DNA of 64,000 nucleotides from Microbacterium trichothecenolyticum (GCF_000956465.1 NZ_JYJA01000032.1:62001-126000); one strand, 5' to 3'. Shown: positions 1 through 9,336, counted from the first letter of the stretch. Notes: generated by a model not told the origin, from the sequence alone. Numbers and translations are program-made.

Positions 1-474
1 GGTGACGGCTTTGGCGTGCCGCAGGGCGACGATGGGGAAGGTGCGCAGCACTCCCTCGTCGACGAGCCGCAGGAAGTGCTCCATGATCTCGGTGTCGACG
101 GGGTAGCTGAGCCGCTTCAGCGCCTTCTTGGGAGAGACCCACTCGATGGCGGCGATCTCTTTGTTCGGCACGAACGCCGACGCGCGGATCGCGGCATCGG
201 TCGCCTCGGCCGCCCAGTAGTGCACGATCTTGGTGCGCTTGCTCGGCAGCCGGTAGCGCGAGACTCCGACGGGCACGCCGAGGGCGACACGGATGCCGGT
301 CTCTTCGTGGATCTCGCGGACCGCCGTCTCGGCGAGCATCTCGCCGGGGTCGACCTTGCCCTTGGGGAGCGTGACGTCGCGGTACTTGGTGCGGTGGATC
401 AGGAGCACGCGCAGCTTGTCGTCGACGACACGCCAGACGACGCCCCCGGCCGCGTAGACGGCCGTCTCGGTCAT
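1..474 (-). CDS. mutT1: MutT1-like Nudix hydrolase with histidine-phosphatase tail (partial)
   Basis: The visible part is the N-terminal 158 residues; the 3' end lies beyond the window edge. A complete Nudix box spans residues 39-61 (GKVDPGE...REIHEETGI). The last visible residues read LRHAKA, the RHG-type start of a histidine-phosphatase domain. That Nudix-plus-phosphatase order is typical of mycobacterial MutT1, which removes oxidised nucleotides and diadenosine polyphosphates. The ATG overlaps the ppk1 stop codon as ATGA, so the two are translationally coupled. Nudix-ppk adjacency matches ppk1-mutT1 in Mycobacterium (recalled, not searched). The phosphatase part cannot be checked here. Confidence 0.85.
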   Translation of the reverse strand, partial: MTETAVYAAGGVVWRVVDDKLRVLLIHRTKYRDVTLPKGKVDPGEMLAETAVREIHEETGIRVALGVPVGVSRYRLPSKRTKIVHYWAAEATDAAIRASAFVPNKEIAAIEWVSPKKALKRLSYPVDTEIMEHFLRLVDEGVLRTFPIVALRHAKAVT

Positions 475-2633
475 CGCACCGCGCGTGCACGCCGGCGGCG
501 CTGCACGTTGGTCATGGTCCGGTCCTGGAGATCGAGGAGCGGCTTTCCCTCCTCGCTCTGATTGTGCCGCACCCATTCGCCGTCGGGGCGGAGATGCCAC
601 GAGCTCGTCGTGTCGCTCATCGACAACGTGAAGAGGTCGTTCAGCTCCTTCACGTGGGCCGGCGATGTGACGCGCACCAGAGCTTCGACGCGGCGGTCGA
701 GGTTGCGATGCATCATGTCGGCGCTGCCGATGTACACGACGGGGTCGCCGTCATTGTGGAAGGCGAAGATGCGCGAATGCTCCAGGTAGCGCCCGAGGAT
801 CGAACGCACCGTGATGTTCTCGCTCATGCCCTCGACGCCCGGCTTCAACGCGCAGATGCCGCGCACGCACACCTCGACCTTCACACCGGCCTGGCTGGCA
901 CGGTAGAGGGAGTCGATGATCTGCTCGTCGACCATCGAGTTGACCTTGATGCGCACGCTCGCGGGCTTGCCCGCCAGCGCATTGCGCCGCTCCTTGTCGA
1001 TCAGGCGCAGCAGGCCCTTCCGCAGGTGCAGAGGGGCGACGAGGATCCGCTTGAACTTCTTCTCGATCGCGTAGCCGCTCAGCTCGTTGAACAGACGGGT
1101 GAGGTCGCGACCGACCTGGTCGTCGGCGGTGAAGAGCCCGAAGTCCTCGTAGATGCGGCTCGTCTTCGGGTTGTAGTTGCCCGTGCCGACGTGGCTGTAG
1201 CTGCGCAGCACGCCGCTCTCCTCGCGGATCACGAGCGCCAGCTTGCAGTGCGTCTTGAGGCCCACGAGGCCGTAGACGACGTGCACACCGGCCTTCTCCA
1301 GCTTGCGCGCCCACACGATGTTGTTGGCCTCGTCGAAGCGCGCCTTGATCTCGACGAGTGCGAGCACCTGCTTGCCGGCCTCTGCGGCATCGATGAGCGC
1401 CTCGACGATCGGGCTGTCACCCGACGTGCGATACAGGGTCTGCTTGATGGCGAGCACGTGCGGGTCTTTCGCCGCCTGCTCGAGGAAGGCCTGCACACTC
1501 GTCGCGAATGACTCGTACGGGTGGTGCACGAGCACGTCGCCCTTGCGGATCGAGGCGAAGATGTCGGGCCGCTCGTTGTTGTCGCCCGGCTGGAACGCCA
1601 GTGCCGTCGTCGGCAGATGCGGCTTGAAGCGAAGGTCGGGGCGATCGATGCGCAGGTCGAACAGTCCGCGCAGATCCAGCGGCCCGGGGAGGCGGTAGAC
1701 CTCCTGCTCGGTGATGTCGAGTTCCTTGATGAGCAGGTCGAGCGTGACGTCGTCCATGTCGTCCGTGATCTCGAGGCGGATCGGCGGGCCGAACCGGCGG
1801 CGCAGCAGCTCGGCCTCGAGAGCCTGGATGAGGTTCTCGGTCTCGTCCTCCTCGATCACGACGTCCTCGTTGCGCGTGAGGCGGAAGGCATGGTGGTCGA
1901 GCACCTCCATACCGGGGAAGAGGTCGTCGAGGTGGTTGGAGATGAGGTCCTCGAGCGGCAGAAAGCGCAGGGTGCCGTCGACGGGCGGCAGCTCGACGAA
2001 GCGAGGGAGCATGGGCGGCACCTTGAGGCGCGCGAACTCCTGACGACCCGTCCGTGCGTTGCGGATGCGGATCGCGAGGTTCAGCGACAGCCCCGAGATA
2101 TACGGGAACGGGTGCGCGGGATCCACCGCGAGCGGCATCAGGACCGGGAAGACCTGCGCCTGGAAGTAGTCGTACAGGCCCTCGCGCTCGGCGGCGTCGA
2201 GCGTGTCGTACGAGACCATCTGGATGCCGACATCCGCCATCGCCGGCTTCACGAGCGACGTCCAGACCTCGGCGTGACGCAGCTGCAGCCGGTGCGCCTC
2301 CGCCGAGATGTCGGAGAGGACCTCGGCCGGCGAGCGGCCGACGTTGGTCGGCAGGGCGAGGCCCGTCACGATGCGGCGCTTGAGGCCCGCGACGCGCACC
2401 ATGAAGAACTCGTCGAGGTTGCTCGCGAAGATCGCGAGGAAGTTGGCGCGTTCGAGAAGCGGGAGGTTCGGGTCTTCGGCGAGCTCCAGCACGCGCTGGT
2501 TGAACGCGAGCCAGCTCAGCTCGCGATCCAGGTAGCGGTGGTCGGGAAGCTGCGAGTCGAAGACCTCGGAAAGGTCGAAGTCGTCGTCGTCCGCATCGCC
2601 CAGGCCGGCGTCGAGCACCTCGGGTTCGATCAT
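471..2633 (-). CDS. ppk1: polyphosphate kinase 1
   Basis: 720 residues, normal for PPK1, which reversibly makes polyphosphate from ATP. The N-terminal helical domain contains [18 protein letters not shown] and a run of [15 protein letters not shown]. The catalytic core has the phospho-histidine motif SHVGTGNYN (His481) and a second conserved histidine in LEHSRIFAF (about His619). The chosen start gives [10 protein letters not shown]. An AAGGG lies directly before this ATG, which is too close for an ideal Shine-Dalgarno, so the exact start is uncertain by a few codons. Longer in-frame extensions run into a palindromic repeat and look non-coding. It is followed by the coupled Nudix gene and preceded by glnR on the same strand. 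Confidence 0.95.
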   Translation of the reverse strand: MIEPEVLDAGLGDADDDDFDLSEVFDSQLPDHRYLDRELSWLAFNQRVLELAEDPNLPLLERANFLAIFASNLDEFFMVRVAGLKRRIVTGLALPTNVGRSPAEVLSDISAEAHRLQLRHAEVWTSLVKPAMADVGIQMVSYDTLDAAEREGLYDYFQAQVFPVLMPLAVDPAHPFPYISGLSLNLAIRIRNARTGRQEFARLKVPPMLPRFVELPPVDGTLRFLPLEDLISNHLDDLFPGMEVLDHHAFRLTRNEDVVIEEDETENLIQALEAELLRRRFGPPIRLEITDDMDDVTLDLLIKELDITEQEVYRLPGPLDLRGLFDLRIDRPDLRFKPHLPTTALAFQPGDNNERPDIFASIRKGDVLVHHPYESFATSVQAFLEQAAKDPHVLAIKQTLYRTSGDSPIVEALIDAAEAGKQVLALVEIKARFDEANNIVWARKLEKAGVHVVYGLVGLKTHCKLALVIREESGVLRSYSHVGTGNYNPKTSRIYEDFGLFTADDQVGRDLTRLFNELSGYAIEKKFKRILVAPLHLRKGLLRLIDKERRNALAGKPASVRIKVNSMVDEQIIDSLYRASQAGVKVEVCVRGICALKPGVEGMSENITVRSILGRYLEHSRIFAFHNDGDPVVYIGSADMMHRNLDRRVEALVRVTSPAHVKELNDLFTLSMSDTTSSWHLRPDGEWVRHNQSEEGKPLLDLQDRTMTNVQRRRRARAVR

Positions 2634-2674
2634 CCCTTCATCATTGCAGGGTGACGTGACGAGAGTGTGAACGA

Positions 2675-2734
2675 TCCCCACGCCTCCTCCACGCATCGCT
2701 TCGCGCTGCGCGGAGCCTCGGGCGCGCGGGCCCA
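2675..2734. repeat. dispersed palindromic repeat, copy 1 (intergenic)
   Basis: This stretch between ppk1 and glnR resembles 39077-39137. Shared blocks in order are TCCCCACG, CCTCCACGC, GCGCGGAGCCTC and GGGCCCA, roughly 80% identical by eye over about 60 nt. Copy 2 carries CCACGCG and CGCGTGG arms that can pair. Function is unknown; a REP-like intergenic hairpin element is the simplest reading. Confidence 0.6.
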
Positions 2735-2765
2735 CCTCGACAGCCGTCCCTCGCACACTCGGTGA

Positions 2766-2783
2766 GGGGCGGTGTGCCGCCCC
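2766..2783 (-). terminator. hairpin just after glnR
   Basis: GGGGCGG-TGTG-CCGCCCC forms a 7-bp stem with a 4-nt loop starting 3 nt past the glnR stop codon. No U-tract follows, so it may be a weak terminator or an mRNA 3'-end stabiliser. Confidence 0.45.
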
Positions 2784-2785
2784 GG

Positions 2786-3484
2786 TCAGGCGTCGGTGCG
2801 CTCGCGGGGGGCGGGTTCGGGCTCGTCCTCGTAGACGTTGAACCGGTAGCCCACGTTCCGCACGGTGCCGATCAGCTGCTCCATGTCGCCGAGCTTGGCG
2901 CGCAGGCGCCGCACGTGCACGTCGACCGTGCGTGTTCCGCCGAAGTAGTCGTAGCCCCACACCTCGCTCAGCAGCTGCTCGCGGGTGAAGACGCGCGAGG
3001 GGTGCGTCGCGAAGAAGTGGAGGAGCTGGAACTCCTTGTACGTGAGGTCGAGCGGGCGACCGTGCACCTTGGCCGAGTACGACGACTCGTCGATAGTGAT
3101 GCCCGAGGTCTGGATGCGCGTCGAGACCTGCTCGGCAGACTGACGGCCGACGGCGAGGCGGATGCGGGCGTCCACCTCGGCGGGGCCCGCCGTGAAGAGG
3201 ATGACGTCGTCGACGCCCCAGTCGGGGGAGACGGCGGTCAGGCCGCCCTCGGTCACGATCAGCAGGAGCGGAGCGTCCAGGCCCGTCGTGTTGAGGATCT
3301 TGCACAGCGATTTGGCGCCGACGAGGTCGACACGGGCGTCGACGAAGATGATGTCGGCGCTCGGCGCGTTGACGAGCTGGGCGGGCTCAGCGGGGATCAG
3401 GCGCACGCGGTGGCTCAGCAGTTCGAGCGAGGGCAGGACGGGGCCGCCTCCGTGTGTGGAACTGAGAACCAGGAGCTGTGCCAA
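2786..3484 (-). CDS. glnR: GlnR-type orphan OmpR-family nitrogen regulator
   Basis: 232 residues with a receiver-like N-terminal domain (1-115) and a C-terminal winged helix (about 135-225). The receiver part contains [32 protein letters not shown] and [17 protein letters not shown], which closely follow Streptomyces GlnR. Asp49 sits at the phosphorylation position but the usual acidic pocket residues are not apparent, as in other GlnR proteins, which act without a partner kinase. The DNA-binding half has [24 protein letters not shown] and [15 protein letters not shown] start is chosen because GGAAGG lies 7 nt upstream and the protein then begins MAQLLVLSS. GlnR controls ammonium assimilation and nitrogen scavenging genes in actinobacteria. 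No kinase gene is adjacent. Confidence 0.85.
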   Translation of the reverse strand: MAQLLVLSSTHGGGPVLPSLELLSHRVRLIPAEPAQLVNAPSADIIFVDARVDLVGAKSLCKILNTTGLDAPLLLIVTEGGLTAVSPDWGVDDVILFTAGPAEVDARIRLAVGRQSAEQVSTRIQTSGITIDESSYSAKVHGRPLDLTYKEFQLLHFFATHPSRVFTREQLLSEVWGYDYFGGTRTVDVHVRRLRAKLGDMEQLIGTVRNVGYRFNVYEDEPEPAPRERTDA

Positions 3485-3635
3485 TGGATCGCCTTCCCGG
3501 CGCAGGGGGGTGCGCCGCGAACCCCAGTGTAGGGCGTGGTGGAGGGGTACTCGATCCGCATGTCCTCCGTCGACACACCCATCACCCGCGCCGCAGCGCG
3601 TGCGCCGCGCGGGTTGTTGGGTGATGATGGGATGC

Positions 3636-3926
3636 GTGGCCGTGCCTGAACTCGCCCCTCGCCGCACACTCGGCGGCATCGTCGCCGTGTGGGTGCTCGC
3701 GGCCGTGATCGCCGTCGTCGTCGGAATCTTCGCGACGCCGGACTGGCGTGCGGCGTGGCTGGGCGTCGGACTGGGCGGATGCCTCATCGCCGGGTTCGCG
3801 ACCCAGCTGTGGTCGGGCCGGTCCCAGGGGTTCACCGAGCGCGTCGCGGCGAGCGTCCTCGGCGCCGCCCTGGTGATGGGCGTCATCAGCCTGGGGTTCG
3901 GTCTTGCCGCCCTCGTTCCCGGCTAG
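3636..3926 (+). CDS. small membrane protein (about 96 aa), function unknown
   Basis: The protein has about three hydrophobic segments ([58 protein letters not shown]) and a short charged region [11 protein letters not shown] between the second and third. It is probably a three-helix inner membrane protein. The start is ambiguous: ATGs at 3624 and 3627 and GTGs at 3636 and 3642 are all in frame; GTG 3636 lies 7 nt after GATGAT, which would suit a leaderless mRNA. It is divergent from glnR. Its TAG stop codon forms the first three bases of a likely -10 box for the next gene. I do not recognise a characterised family. Confidence 0.7.
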   Translation: MAVPELAPRRTLGGIVAVWVLAAVIAVVVGIFATPDWRAAWLGVGLGGCLIAGFATQLWSGRSQGFTERVAASVLGAALVMGVISLGFGLAALVPG

Positions 3927-3936
3927 ACTCCCTCGT

Positions 3937-4050
3937 ATGGATACCGTCGCGCTCGAACTGTTCTTCGTGGGCCTGCTCGGTCTGGCGTCTCTGGCGATCG
4001 TCTTCGTCTCCGCCGTCGTCGTCAAGAACCTCTACCGCGGCCAGCGCTGA
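3937..4050 (+). CDS. 37-residue single-pass membrane protein
   Basis: A short frame encodes MDTVALELFFVGLLGLASLA and then a hydrophobic stretch ending in VVVKNLYRGQR. It is one long transmembrane helix with a basic C-terminus, giving a likely outside-in-to-cytoplasm orientation. A TAGACT hexamer at 3924-3929 lies 7 nt before the ATG, consistent with a leaderless transcript of its own. Codon use (GC at third positions) matches neighbours, and the next gene starts 11 nt after its stop. No known function; real-gene status rests on coding character and promoter spacing. Confidence 0.6.
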   Translation: MDTVALELFFVGLLGLASLAIVFVSAVVVKNLYRGQR

Positions 4051-4061
4051 CGGGTCCGGTC

Positions 4062-4664
4062 GTGCTCGACATCCCGACCGACCTTCCGGCGGAGCTCGTC
4101 CCCCTGTCGTGGCTCATCGGAGTCTGGGAGGGCACCGGCGTCATCGACTACGGCGACCACGCCTACGCCGGCGAGTTCACGCACCGCGTGAGCTTCAGCC
4201 ACGACGGCGGCGACTATCTCAACTACTCCGCGGACGCGTGGCTGCATGACGCAGAGGACCCCCAGAAGCGCACGCGCCTGGTGGCAGAACTCGGCTACTG
4301 GCGTCTCGCACTCACCGCGACCGACGCCGACGCCGGGCCGGGCCTGCTTCCCGCGCTCGCCGCGCCCGTCGTCCGCACCGCCGACGACATCGAACAGCTG
4401 CGCAACGCCGACGGCGGCTTCGACCTCGAGGCGGCCCTCGTGCACGCCGACGGCGTGAGCGAGCTCTATCTCGGCCAGATCAAGGGCCCGCGCATCGACA
4501 TCGCGACCGACGCCGTCGTCAGGCCCGCCGGCGCGAAGTCGTACGCGGCTGCCACCCGCATGTACGGGCTCGTCGACGGCCACCTGCTGTGGGCATGGGA
4601 CATCGCCGCGCTCGGCTTCGAACTCGGCGCGCACGCGTCGGCACGACTCGCGCGGGCGGAGTGA
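4062..4664 (+). CDS. nitrobindin-like heme-binding beta-barrel protein (FABP/UPF0678 family)
   Basis: 200 residues. The family hallmark GxWxGxG is present as GVWEGTG at residues 20-26, preceded by LVPLSWLIGVW. Members form a ten-stranded beta-barrel that binds ferric heme and, in studied actinobacterial and plant examples, isomerises peroxynitrite to nitrate. A histidine near the C-terminus (ELGAHASARLAR) is in the position of the heme-ligand histidine. It starts with GTG; its TGA overlaps the ATG of the following ygfZ as ATGA, so both are probably one operon. A redox or reactive-nitrogen role fits the pairing with an iron-sulfur repair protein, but that link is inferred. Confidence 0.85.
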   Translation: MLDIPTDLPAELVPLSWLIGVWEGTGVIDYGDHAYAGEFTHRVSFSHDGGDYLNYSADAWLHDAEDPQKRTRLVAELGYWRLALTATDADAGPGLLPALAAPVVRTADDIEQLRNADGGFDLEAALVHADGVSELYLGQIKGPRIDIATDAVVRPAGAKSYAAATRMYGLVDGHLLWAWDIAALGFELGAHASARLARAE

Positions 4665-5770
4665 TGACCGGCCCGTTCTCCGCTGTCCCCGGCGCCGTCG
4701 TCGACGACGCCGGGCTGCAGCACGTCGGCAATCCGCTCGCCGAGCAGCGCCGGCTCGCCGCCGGAGCCGCGCTCGCGCCCCGCGCCGACCGCGCGGTCAT
4801 CGCCGTCCCCGGTGAGGACCGCCTGACCTGGCTGGACTCGCTGTCGTCGCAGGCGCTGACCAGACTCGACCCCGGCGTCGGCACGGAGCTGCTGATCCTC
4901 GACCCGCAAGGACACGTCGAGCACGCGGCATCCGTCGTCGATGACGCGGAGACGACCTGGCTCATCGCCGATCGCGCCGACGTCGAGGGACTGTACGACT
5001 GGCTGCGCAAGATGCGGTTCCGGCTGCGCGTCGACCCGCGGATCGCCGACGACGAGTACGCCGTGATCGGCGGCACCGCCGCCGCGCTCGAGCGCATCTC
5101 GCCCGCGGCACCCGCCGGGGTGCCGCTGGTGTGGCGCGACCCGTGGCCGTCGGTCACGCCGGGCGGTCACGCGTACGCGCCGGTCGACCCGCACCCCGGC
5201 GCCGATCGCGATTGGGCCGAGGCGATCGTGACACGCGCCGAGGAGGCGCGGATGGCGGATGCCGCGGCCCGCGGCGAGCTGGAGCTGGCAGGCCTGACCG
5301 CGGTCGACGCGCTGCGCGTCGCCGCGTGGCGCCCGCGCTGGACGACGGACGTCGACGAGCGGGCGCTGCCGCACGAGCTGGACTGGCTGCGAACTGCGGT
5401 GCACCTCGACAAGGGCTGCTACCGCGGGCAGGAGACCATCGCCAAGGTCCACAACCTCGGGCACCCGCCGCGGCGCCTCGTCGCGCTGCAGCTGGACGGG
5501 TCCGGCAGCGTGCTGCCCGAGCACGGCGCGGCCGTGCGGCTCGGTGACGACGCCGTCGGCATCGTGACGTCGGCGGCGCTGCACTACGAGGAAGGGCCGA
5601 TCGCGCTCGCGGTCGTGCGTCGCACCACGCCCGTCGACGCCCCGCTGACGGTGGACACCGCCGACGGCCCAGTCGCCGCGGCGCAGGAGGTCGTGGTGCC
5701 GCCGGACGCCGGCGCCACGGCGAACGTGCCGCGCATCACCCGGCTGTCGCGCCGCGCGGCGGCCCAGTAG
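4664..5770 (+). CDS. ygfZ: YgfZ/GcvT-like folate-binding Fe-S cluster protein
   Basis: 368 residues. The diagnostic motif KGCYRGQE occupies residues 250-257, with Cys252 the conserved reactive cysteine. The N-terminal part contains VPGEDRLTWLDSLSSQALT, the GcvT-like folate-binding fold. YgfZ proteins use tetrahydrofolate to help assemble or repair iron-sulfur clusters, for example in MiaB. The ATG overlaps the preceding stop codon. A FUSC permease follows 11 nt downstream on the same strand. Confidence 0.92.
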   Translation: MTGPFSAVPGAVVDDAGLQHVGNPLAEQRRLAAGAALAPRADRAVIAVPGEDRLTWLDSLSSQALTRLDPGVGTELLILDPQGHVEHAASVVDDAETTWLIADRADVEGLYDWLRKMRFRLRVDPRIADDEYAVIGGTAAALERISPAAPAGVPLVWRDPWPSVTPGGHAYAPVDPHPGADRDWAEAIVTRAEEARMADAAARGELELAGLTAVDALRVAAWRPRWTTDVDERALPHELDWLRTAVHLDKGCYRGQETIAKVHNLGHPPRRLVALQLDGSGSVLPEHGAAVRLGDDAVGIVTSAALHYEEGPIALAVVRRTTPVDAPLTVDTADGPVAAAQEVVVPPDAGATANVPRITRLSRRAAAQ

Positions 5771-5781
5771 GGGACTCGGCG

Positions 5782-6894
5782 GTGAGCGGCGACGGCGAGA
5801 CCGCCGCGATCACCCAGGTCGTGCCCACGGGCTGGCGCGCCCGGCTGGACCTTCGCCCGCAGCTGGCGCGCGTGCGCGGGTCGGCGCTCGCCATCCTGCA
5901 GATCACGGTCGCGGCGACCGCGGCGTGGGCCTGCGCGCACTATGTCATCGGGCATCCGGCGCCGCTGCTCGCGGCCACGGTGACGATCACCAGTCTTGGC
6001 CTGGTGCGCGACGCGCGCCCGCGGCGCGTGCTCGAGACGGTGGTCGGGATGCTCGTCGGCATCCTCGTCGCCGAGGGCTTCGTCGTGGTCGTCGGCCCTG
6101 GCTGGTGGCAGCTCGCACTCGCCCTCGGGGTGACGCTGCTGGTCGCCCGGTTCCTGTCGCCCTATCCGCCTTTCGCGATCATGGCGGGCGTCCAGGCGTG
6201 CATCGTGATGTCGCTGCCGGCGACCGAGCCGTTCTCCCGGCTCATCGACGGCGCGGTGGGCGGCGTCGCCGCCCTCGCGGTGACCGCGCTCATCCCGCGC
6301 AATCCCCGCAGGGAGGAGGCGCGCGACGGGCACGCGGTCTTCGCGGCTGCGGACGCGGCGGCGCGCACGATCGTGCAGGCGCTGCGTCGGGGCGACGCGC
6401 TGCGGGCCGCCCGCGGCCTGGAGAAGGCGCGCGCGATCGCCCCGCGCATCGACGAGTGGCGCGCCTCGCTGGACTCCGGCCTCGCCGTCGCAGGATTCTC
6501 GCCCTGGCTGCGCCCGCAGCGGGCAGAGCTGCGCCGGCACCACGCGGTGCTGCAGGCGATGGACTTCGCCACCCGCAACCTCCGGGTGGTCGCCCGTCGC
6601 GCCGTGTACCTGTGCGACGACGGCCAGCGGCGTCCGGTGCCGGCCGAGGTGCTCGCCGAGCTCATGCGCGCCGCGGAGCTCGTGGGCGAGAGCCTCGACG
6701 ACATCTCGCTGCAGCCGGCAGCGCGCGAGGCGGCGCGAGCGGTGGCCGTGCGCCTCGACCCGGCGCGGATCCTCCCGGACGGTTCGCAGGGCGAGCAGAA
6801 CCTCATCACCGCGATGCGACCGTTCGCGGTCGACCTCCTCACCGCGACCGGCATGTCGTCCGCCGAGGCGCGTGCGGTGCTGCCCCGCGTGTGA
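5782..6894 (+). CDS. FUSC-family (aromatic acid exporter-like) membrane protein
   Basis: 370 residues starting with GTG. Residues 30-165 hold about six hydrophobic segments (for example LLVARFLSPYPPFAIMAGVQ) followed by the motif LIPRNPRREEAR, which marks entry into a cytosolic C-terminal half rich in alanine, arginine and glutamate. Fusaric acid resistance/ArAE proteins of this size have one membrane and one soluble domain and are half the length of E. coli AaeB. Substrate unknown. It lies in the same run as the nitrobindin and ygfZ genes, 11 nt after the latter. Confidence 0.8.
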   Translation: MSGDGETAAITQVVPTGWRARLDLRPQLARVRGSALAILQITVAATAAWACAHYVIGHPAPLLAATVTITSLGLVRDARPRRVLETVVGMLVGILVAEGFVVVVGPGWWQLALALGVTLLVARFLSPYPPFAIMAGVQACIVMSLPATEPFSRLIDGAVGGVAALAVTALIPRNPRREEARDGHAVFAAADAAARTIVQALRRGDALRAARGLEKARAIAPRIDEWRASLDSGLAVAGFSPWLRPQRAELRRHHAVLQAMDFATRNLRVVARRAVYLCDDGQRRPVPAEVLAELMRAAELVGESLDDISLQPAAREAARAVAVRLDPARILPDGSQGEQNLITAMRPFAVDLLTATGMSSAEARAVLPRV

Positions 6895-6912
6895 CGGACT
6901 GCGCGCCGCGCC

Positions 6913-7731
6913 TCAGCGCGGGGCCACGGCATCCCACGGCACGGTGACCTCGCCCAGGCGCCACCGCGACCGCTCGAGGACCGGCCACCCGCCGTCGACC
7001 AGCGCCGACAGCGCTGTGCGCCAGCGATGCACCGGGCCGAAGGGCGACACACTCGCCGCGCGTTCCCACTCCGCGTCGAGGGCCGCAAGGAACGCGTGCA
7101 CGGGCTCGCCGGGGACGTTGCGGTGGATGAGGACCTTCGGGAGCCGCTCCGCGGCGATGGACGGATGCTGCAGCCCCGCCAGCCGCAGCGACACCGTGAG
7201 GGTGCGCGGCACGGCGTCGGGGCCGAGTGCGACCCAGGTCGCGATGCGCCCGATCTCGTCGCACGTTCCCTCGACGAGGAGTCCGTCCGGCGCGAGGCGC
7301 GCGCACATCGTCGCCCACGCCGCCGCGACCTCCGACTCGTCGTACTGACGGAGCACGTTGAACGCCCGTACGACCGCCGGGCGGCGCCCGCCGGCTGTGG
7401 GCACCTCGAAGCCGCCGCGCGCGAACGACACGAGTGCATCGGCGGCGAACGACGTGCCGCCCGCGCGGACCTGCTCCAGCTGGGCCCGCGCCCGCGCGAC
7501 GCGCGAGGGATCGATCTCGAGGCCGAGCACCTCGACGTCCGGCCGTACGCGGACGAGGCGCGCGTACAGCTCCAGCGCCGTCACGCCGCTCGCGCCGTAG
7601 CCCAGGTCGACCACGAGCGGATCGTGGGCCCGGCGCAGAGCGGGATGCCGCGCGATCCAGCGATCCACGCGCCGCAGCCGGTTGGTTCCGGTGGTGCCGC
7701 GCGTGATCTGCCCGACCGGTCCCCGCGCCAT
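6913..7731 (-). CDS. class I SAM-dependent methyltransferase, substrate unknown
   Basis: 272 residues. A SAM-binding motif I is readable as VVDLGYGASGVTALELYARL near residues 41-60, followed by VEVLGLEIDPSRVARAR (motif II acidic residue binding the ribose). Later text includes VRAFNVLRQYDESEVAAAW and LLVEGTCDEIGRIATWV. The ATG at 7731 has GGAG just upstream. It is convergent with the FUSC gene (18 nt gap) and divergent from gpmA. The acceptor substrate cannot be told from sequence; the family occurs next to gpmA in related actinobacteria from memory only. Confidence 0.65.
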   Translation of the reverse strand: MARGPVGQITRGTTGTNRLRRVDRWIARHPALRRAHDPLVVDLGYGASGVTALELYARLVRVRPDVEVLGLEIDPSRVARARAQLEQVRAGGTSFAADALVSFARGGFEVPTAGGRRPAVVRAFNVLRQYDESEVAAAWATMCARLAPDGLLVEGTCDEIGRIATWVALGPDAVPRTLTVSLRLAGLQHPSIAAERLPKVLIHRNVPGEPVHAFLAALDAEWERAASVSPFGPVHRWRTALSALVDGGWPVLERSRWRLGEVTVPWDAVAPR

Positions 7732-7801
7732 GTCTCCATGATGCCAGCCGCACCCGTCACAGCATCGGGAGGCGGCCCCCGGCGCCGATATCATGGGGCG
7801 C

Positions 7802-8551
7802 ATGACCGCGCCCTACACGCTGATCCTCCTCCGACACGGCCAGAGCGAGTGGAACAAGACCAACCAGTTCACGGGCTGGGTCGACGTCCGCCTCACCGAC
7901 CAGGGCAAGGCCGAAGCCCAGCGCGGCGGCGAGCTGCTGGCCGATTCCGGCATCCTTCCCGATGTGCTGCACACCTCCGTGCTCAGCCGCGCCATCCAGA
8001 CCGCCGACATCGCCCTCGACGCGGCCGACCGCCTCTGGATCCCGGTCAAGCGCTCGTGGCGCCTCAACGAGCGCCACTACGGCGCTCTGCAGGGCAAGGA
8101 CAAGGCGCAGACCCTCGAGGAGTTCGGCAACGAGCAGTTCATGCTGTGGCGCCGCTCGTTCGACGTCCCGCCGCCGCCGCTGGCCGCCGACGACCAGTAC
8201 AGCCAGGTCGGCGACCCGCGCTACGTGGGCATCGACGGCGAGGTGCCCGACACCGAGTCGCTCAAGATCGTCATCGACCGCATGCTGCCGTACTGGCACA
8301 GCGACATCGTCCCGGACCTCAAGGCCGGCAAGACGGTGCTCGTGACGGCGCACGGCAACTCCCTGCGCGGACTCGTGAAGCACCTCGACGGCATCAGCGA
8401 CGCCGACATCGCCGAGCTCAACATCCCCACGGGCATCCCGCTGGTGTACCGCCTCGACGAGAACCTCAAGCCTCTCGGCCCGGGCGAGTACCTCGACCCT
8501 GAGGCCGCCGCTGCCGGCGCCGCCGCGGTCGCGAACCAGGGCAAGGCCTGA
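7802..8551 (+). CDS. gpmA: 2,3-bisphosphoglycerate-dependent phosphoglycerate mutase
   Basis: 249 residues. The catalytic RHG motif is [10 protein letters not shown] (His12). [15 protein letters not shown] and [20 protein letters not shown] are signature blocks of the cofactor-dependent mutase, and [15 protein letters not shown] carries the second active-site histidine. It interconverts 3- and 2-phosphoglycerate in glycolysis. ATG 7802 is preferred over in-frame ATG 7793 because TATCAT ends 7 nt upstream, giving a leaderless transcript. gpm next to senX3-regX3 is the order also found in M. tuberculosis (gpm1-senX3-regX3, recalled); here phoU is placed between. A strong hairpin terminator follows. 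Confidence 0.95.
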   Translation: MTAPYTLILLRHGQSEWNKTNQFTGWVDVRLTDQGKAEAQRGGELLADSGILPDVLHTSVLSRAIQTADIALDAADRLWIPVKRSWRLNERHYGALQGKDKAQTLEEFGNEQFMLWRRSFDVPPPPLAADDQYSQVGDPRYVGIDGEVPDTESLKIVIDRMLPYWHSDIVPDLKAGKTVLVTAHGNSLRGLVKHLDGISDADIAELNIPTGIPLVYRLDENLKPLGPGEYLDPEAAAAGAAAVANQGKA

Positions 8552-8566
8552 TCTCGAACAGCGCAG

Positions 8567-8610
8567 AAGAGCGGATGCCTCCCCACGAGGCATCCGCTCT
8601 TCCTTTTCTT
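8567..8610. terminator. bidirectional terminator between gpmA and phoU
   Basis: A perfect 15-bp stem (arms 8567-8581 and 8587-8601, each with the core GCGGATGCCTC or its complement) encloses a 5-nt CCCAC loop. It is followed by TTCCTTTTCTT on the plus strand. It serves two convergent genes. Confidence 0.9.
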
Positions 8611-8655
8611 CGCCTTCGCAGCGGCAGCCCCCGGCTGCAGGCCGCGTGACGGGCT

Positions 8656-9336
8656 TCAGAGAGACGGGGCGACGACGTCGATCGTGTCGGTGCTCGACGT
8701 CCAGTCTCCGGTCGACAGGTACGCGACCTTCTTCGCGACCGAGACCGCGTGGTCGCCGAAGCGCTCGTGGTAGCGGCTGGCGAGCGTGGCATCGACGGTG
8801 GCCGACGGATCGCCCTGCCAGCTGTCGCTGAGCACCTTTTCGAACACCGAGACGTGCAGCTCGTCGAGCTTGTCGTCGGCGTTGCGGATCTCGTCGATGA
8901 GGTCGCCGTCCTGCGTGCGCAGCAGTTCGGTGAGCTGGCGTGCCGCCTCGACGTCGAGTTCGCCCATCTTGAGGAAGGTGGACTTCAGGCCCTTGGGGAT
9001 GGCCCGCTCGGGGAAACGCATGCGGGTGAGCTGGGCGATGTGCTCGGCGATGTCGCCCATGCGCTCGAGCGACGCGCTCATGCGCAGAGCGCTGACGACG
9101 ATGCGCAGGTCGCGTGCGACCGGCTGCTGGCGGGCGAGGATCTCGATGGCGAGCTCGTCGAGCTCGACGGCCTTCTCGTCGATGACCGCGTCGGCCTCGA
9201 TGACCTCCTCCGCAAGCGCCACGTCGCTCGTCCCGAACGCGCGCGTCGCCTTGTCGATGGCGATCGTGACGAGCTCGGCGATCTCGACGAGACGCCCCTG
9301 CACGTCCTCGAGGGACTGGTGGAAGACTTCGCGCAT
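8656..9336 (-). CDS. phoU: phosphate signalling protein PhoU
   Basis: 226 residues forming two tandem PhoU repeats. The first carries EADAVIDEKAVELDELAIEILARQQPVARDLR and SALRMSASLERMGDIAEHIA; the second carries NADDKLDELHVSVFEKVL and RYHERFGDHAVSVAKKVAYL. The D/E-rich helices bind metal clusters. PhoU couples the Pst transporter to the phosphate-sensing kinase and prevents signalling when phosphate is plentiful. It is transcribed divergently from senX3-regX3, and a PHO-box-like triple repeat lies 61-93 nt upstream of its ATG. AAAGG upstream of the ATG is a plausible ribosome site. Confidence 0.93.
   Translation of the reverse strand: MREVFHQSLEDVQGRLVEIAELVTIAIDKATRAFGTSDVALAEEVIEADAVIDEKAVELDELAIEILARQQPVARDLRIVVSALRMSASLERMGDIAEHIAQLTRMRFPERAIPKGLKSTFLKMGELDVEAARQLTELLRTQDGDLIDEIRNADDKLDELHVSVFEKVLSDSWQGDPSATVDATLASRYHERFGDHAVSVAKKVAYLSTGDWTSSTDTIDVVAPSL

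Noticed and set aside
2634-2760. In-frame N-terminal extension of ppk1 up to the glnR region
   Set aside because: The extension is Arg/Pro/Ala-rich, corresponds to the palindromic repeat and lacks any PPK homology; MIEPEV is a normal family start.
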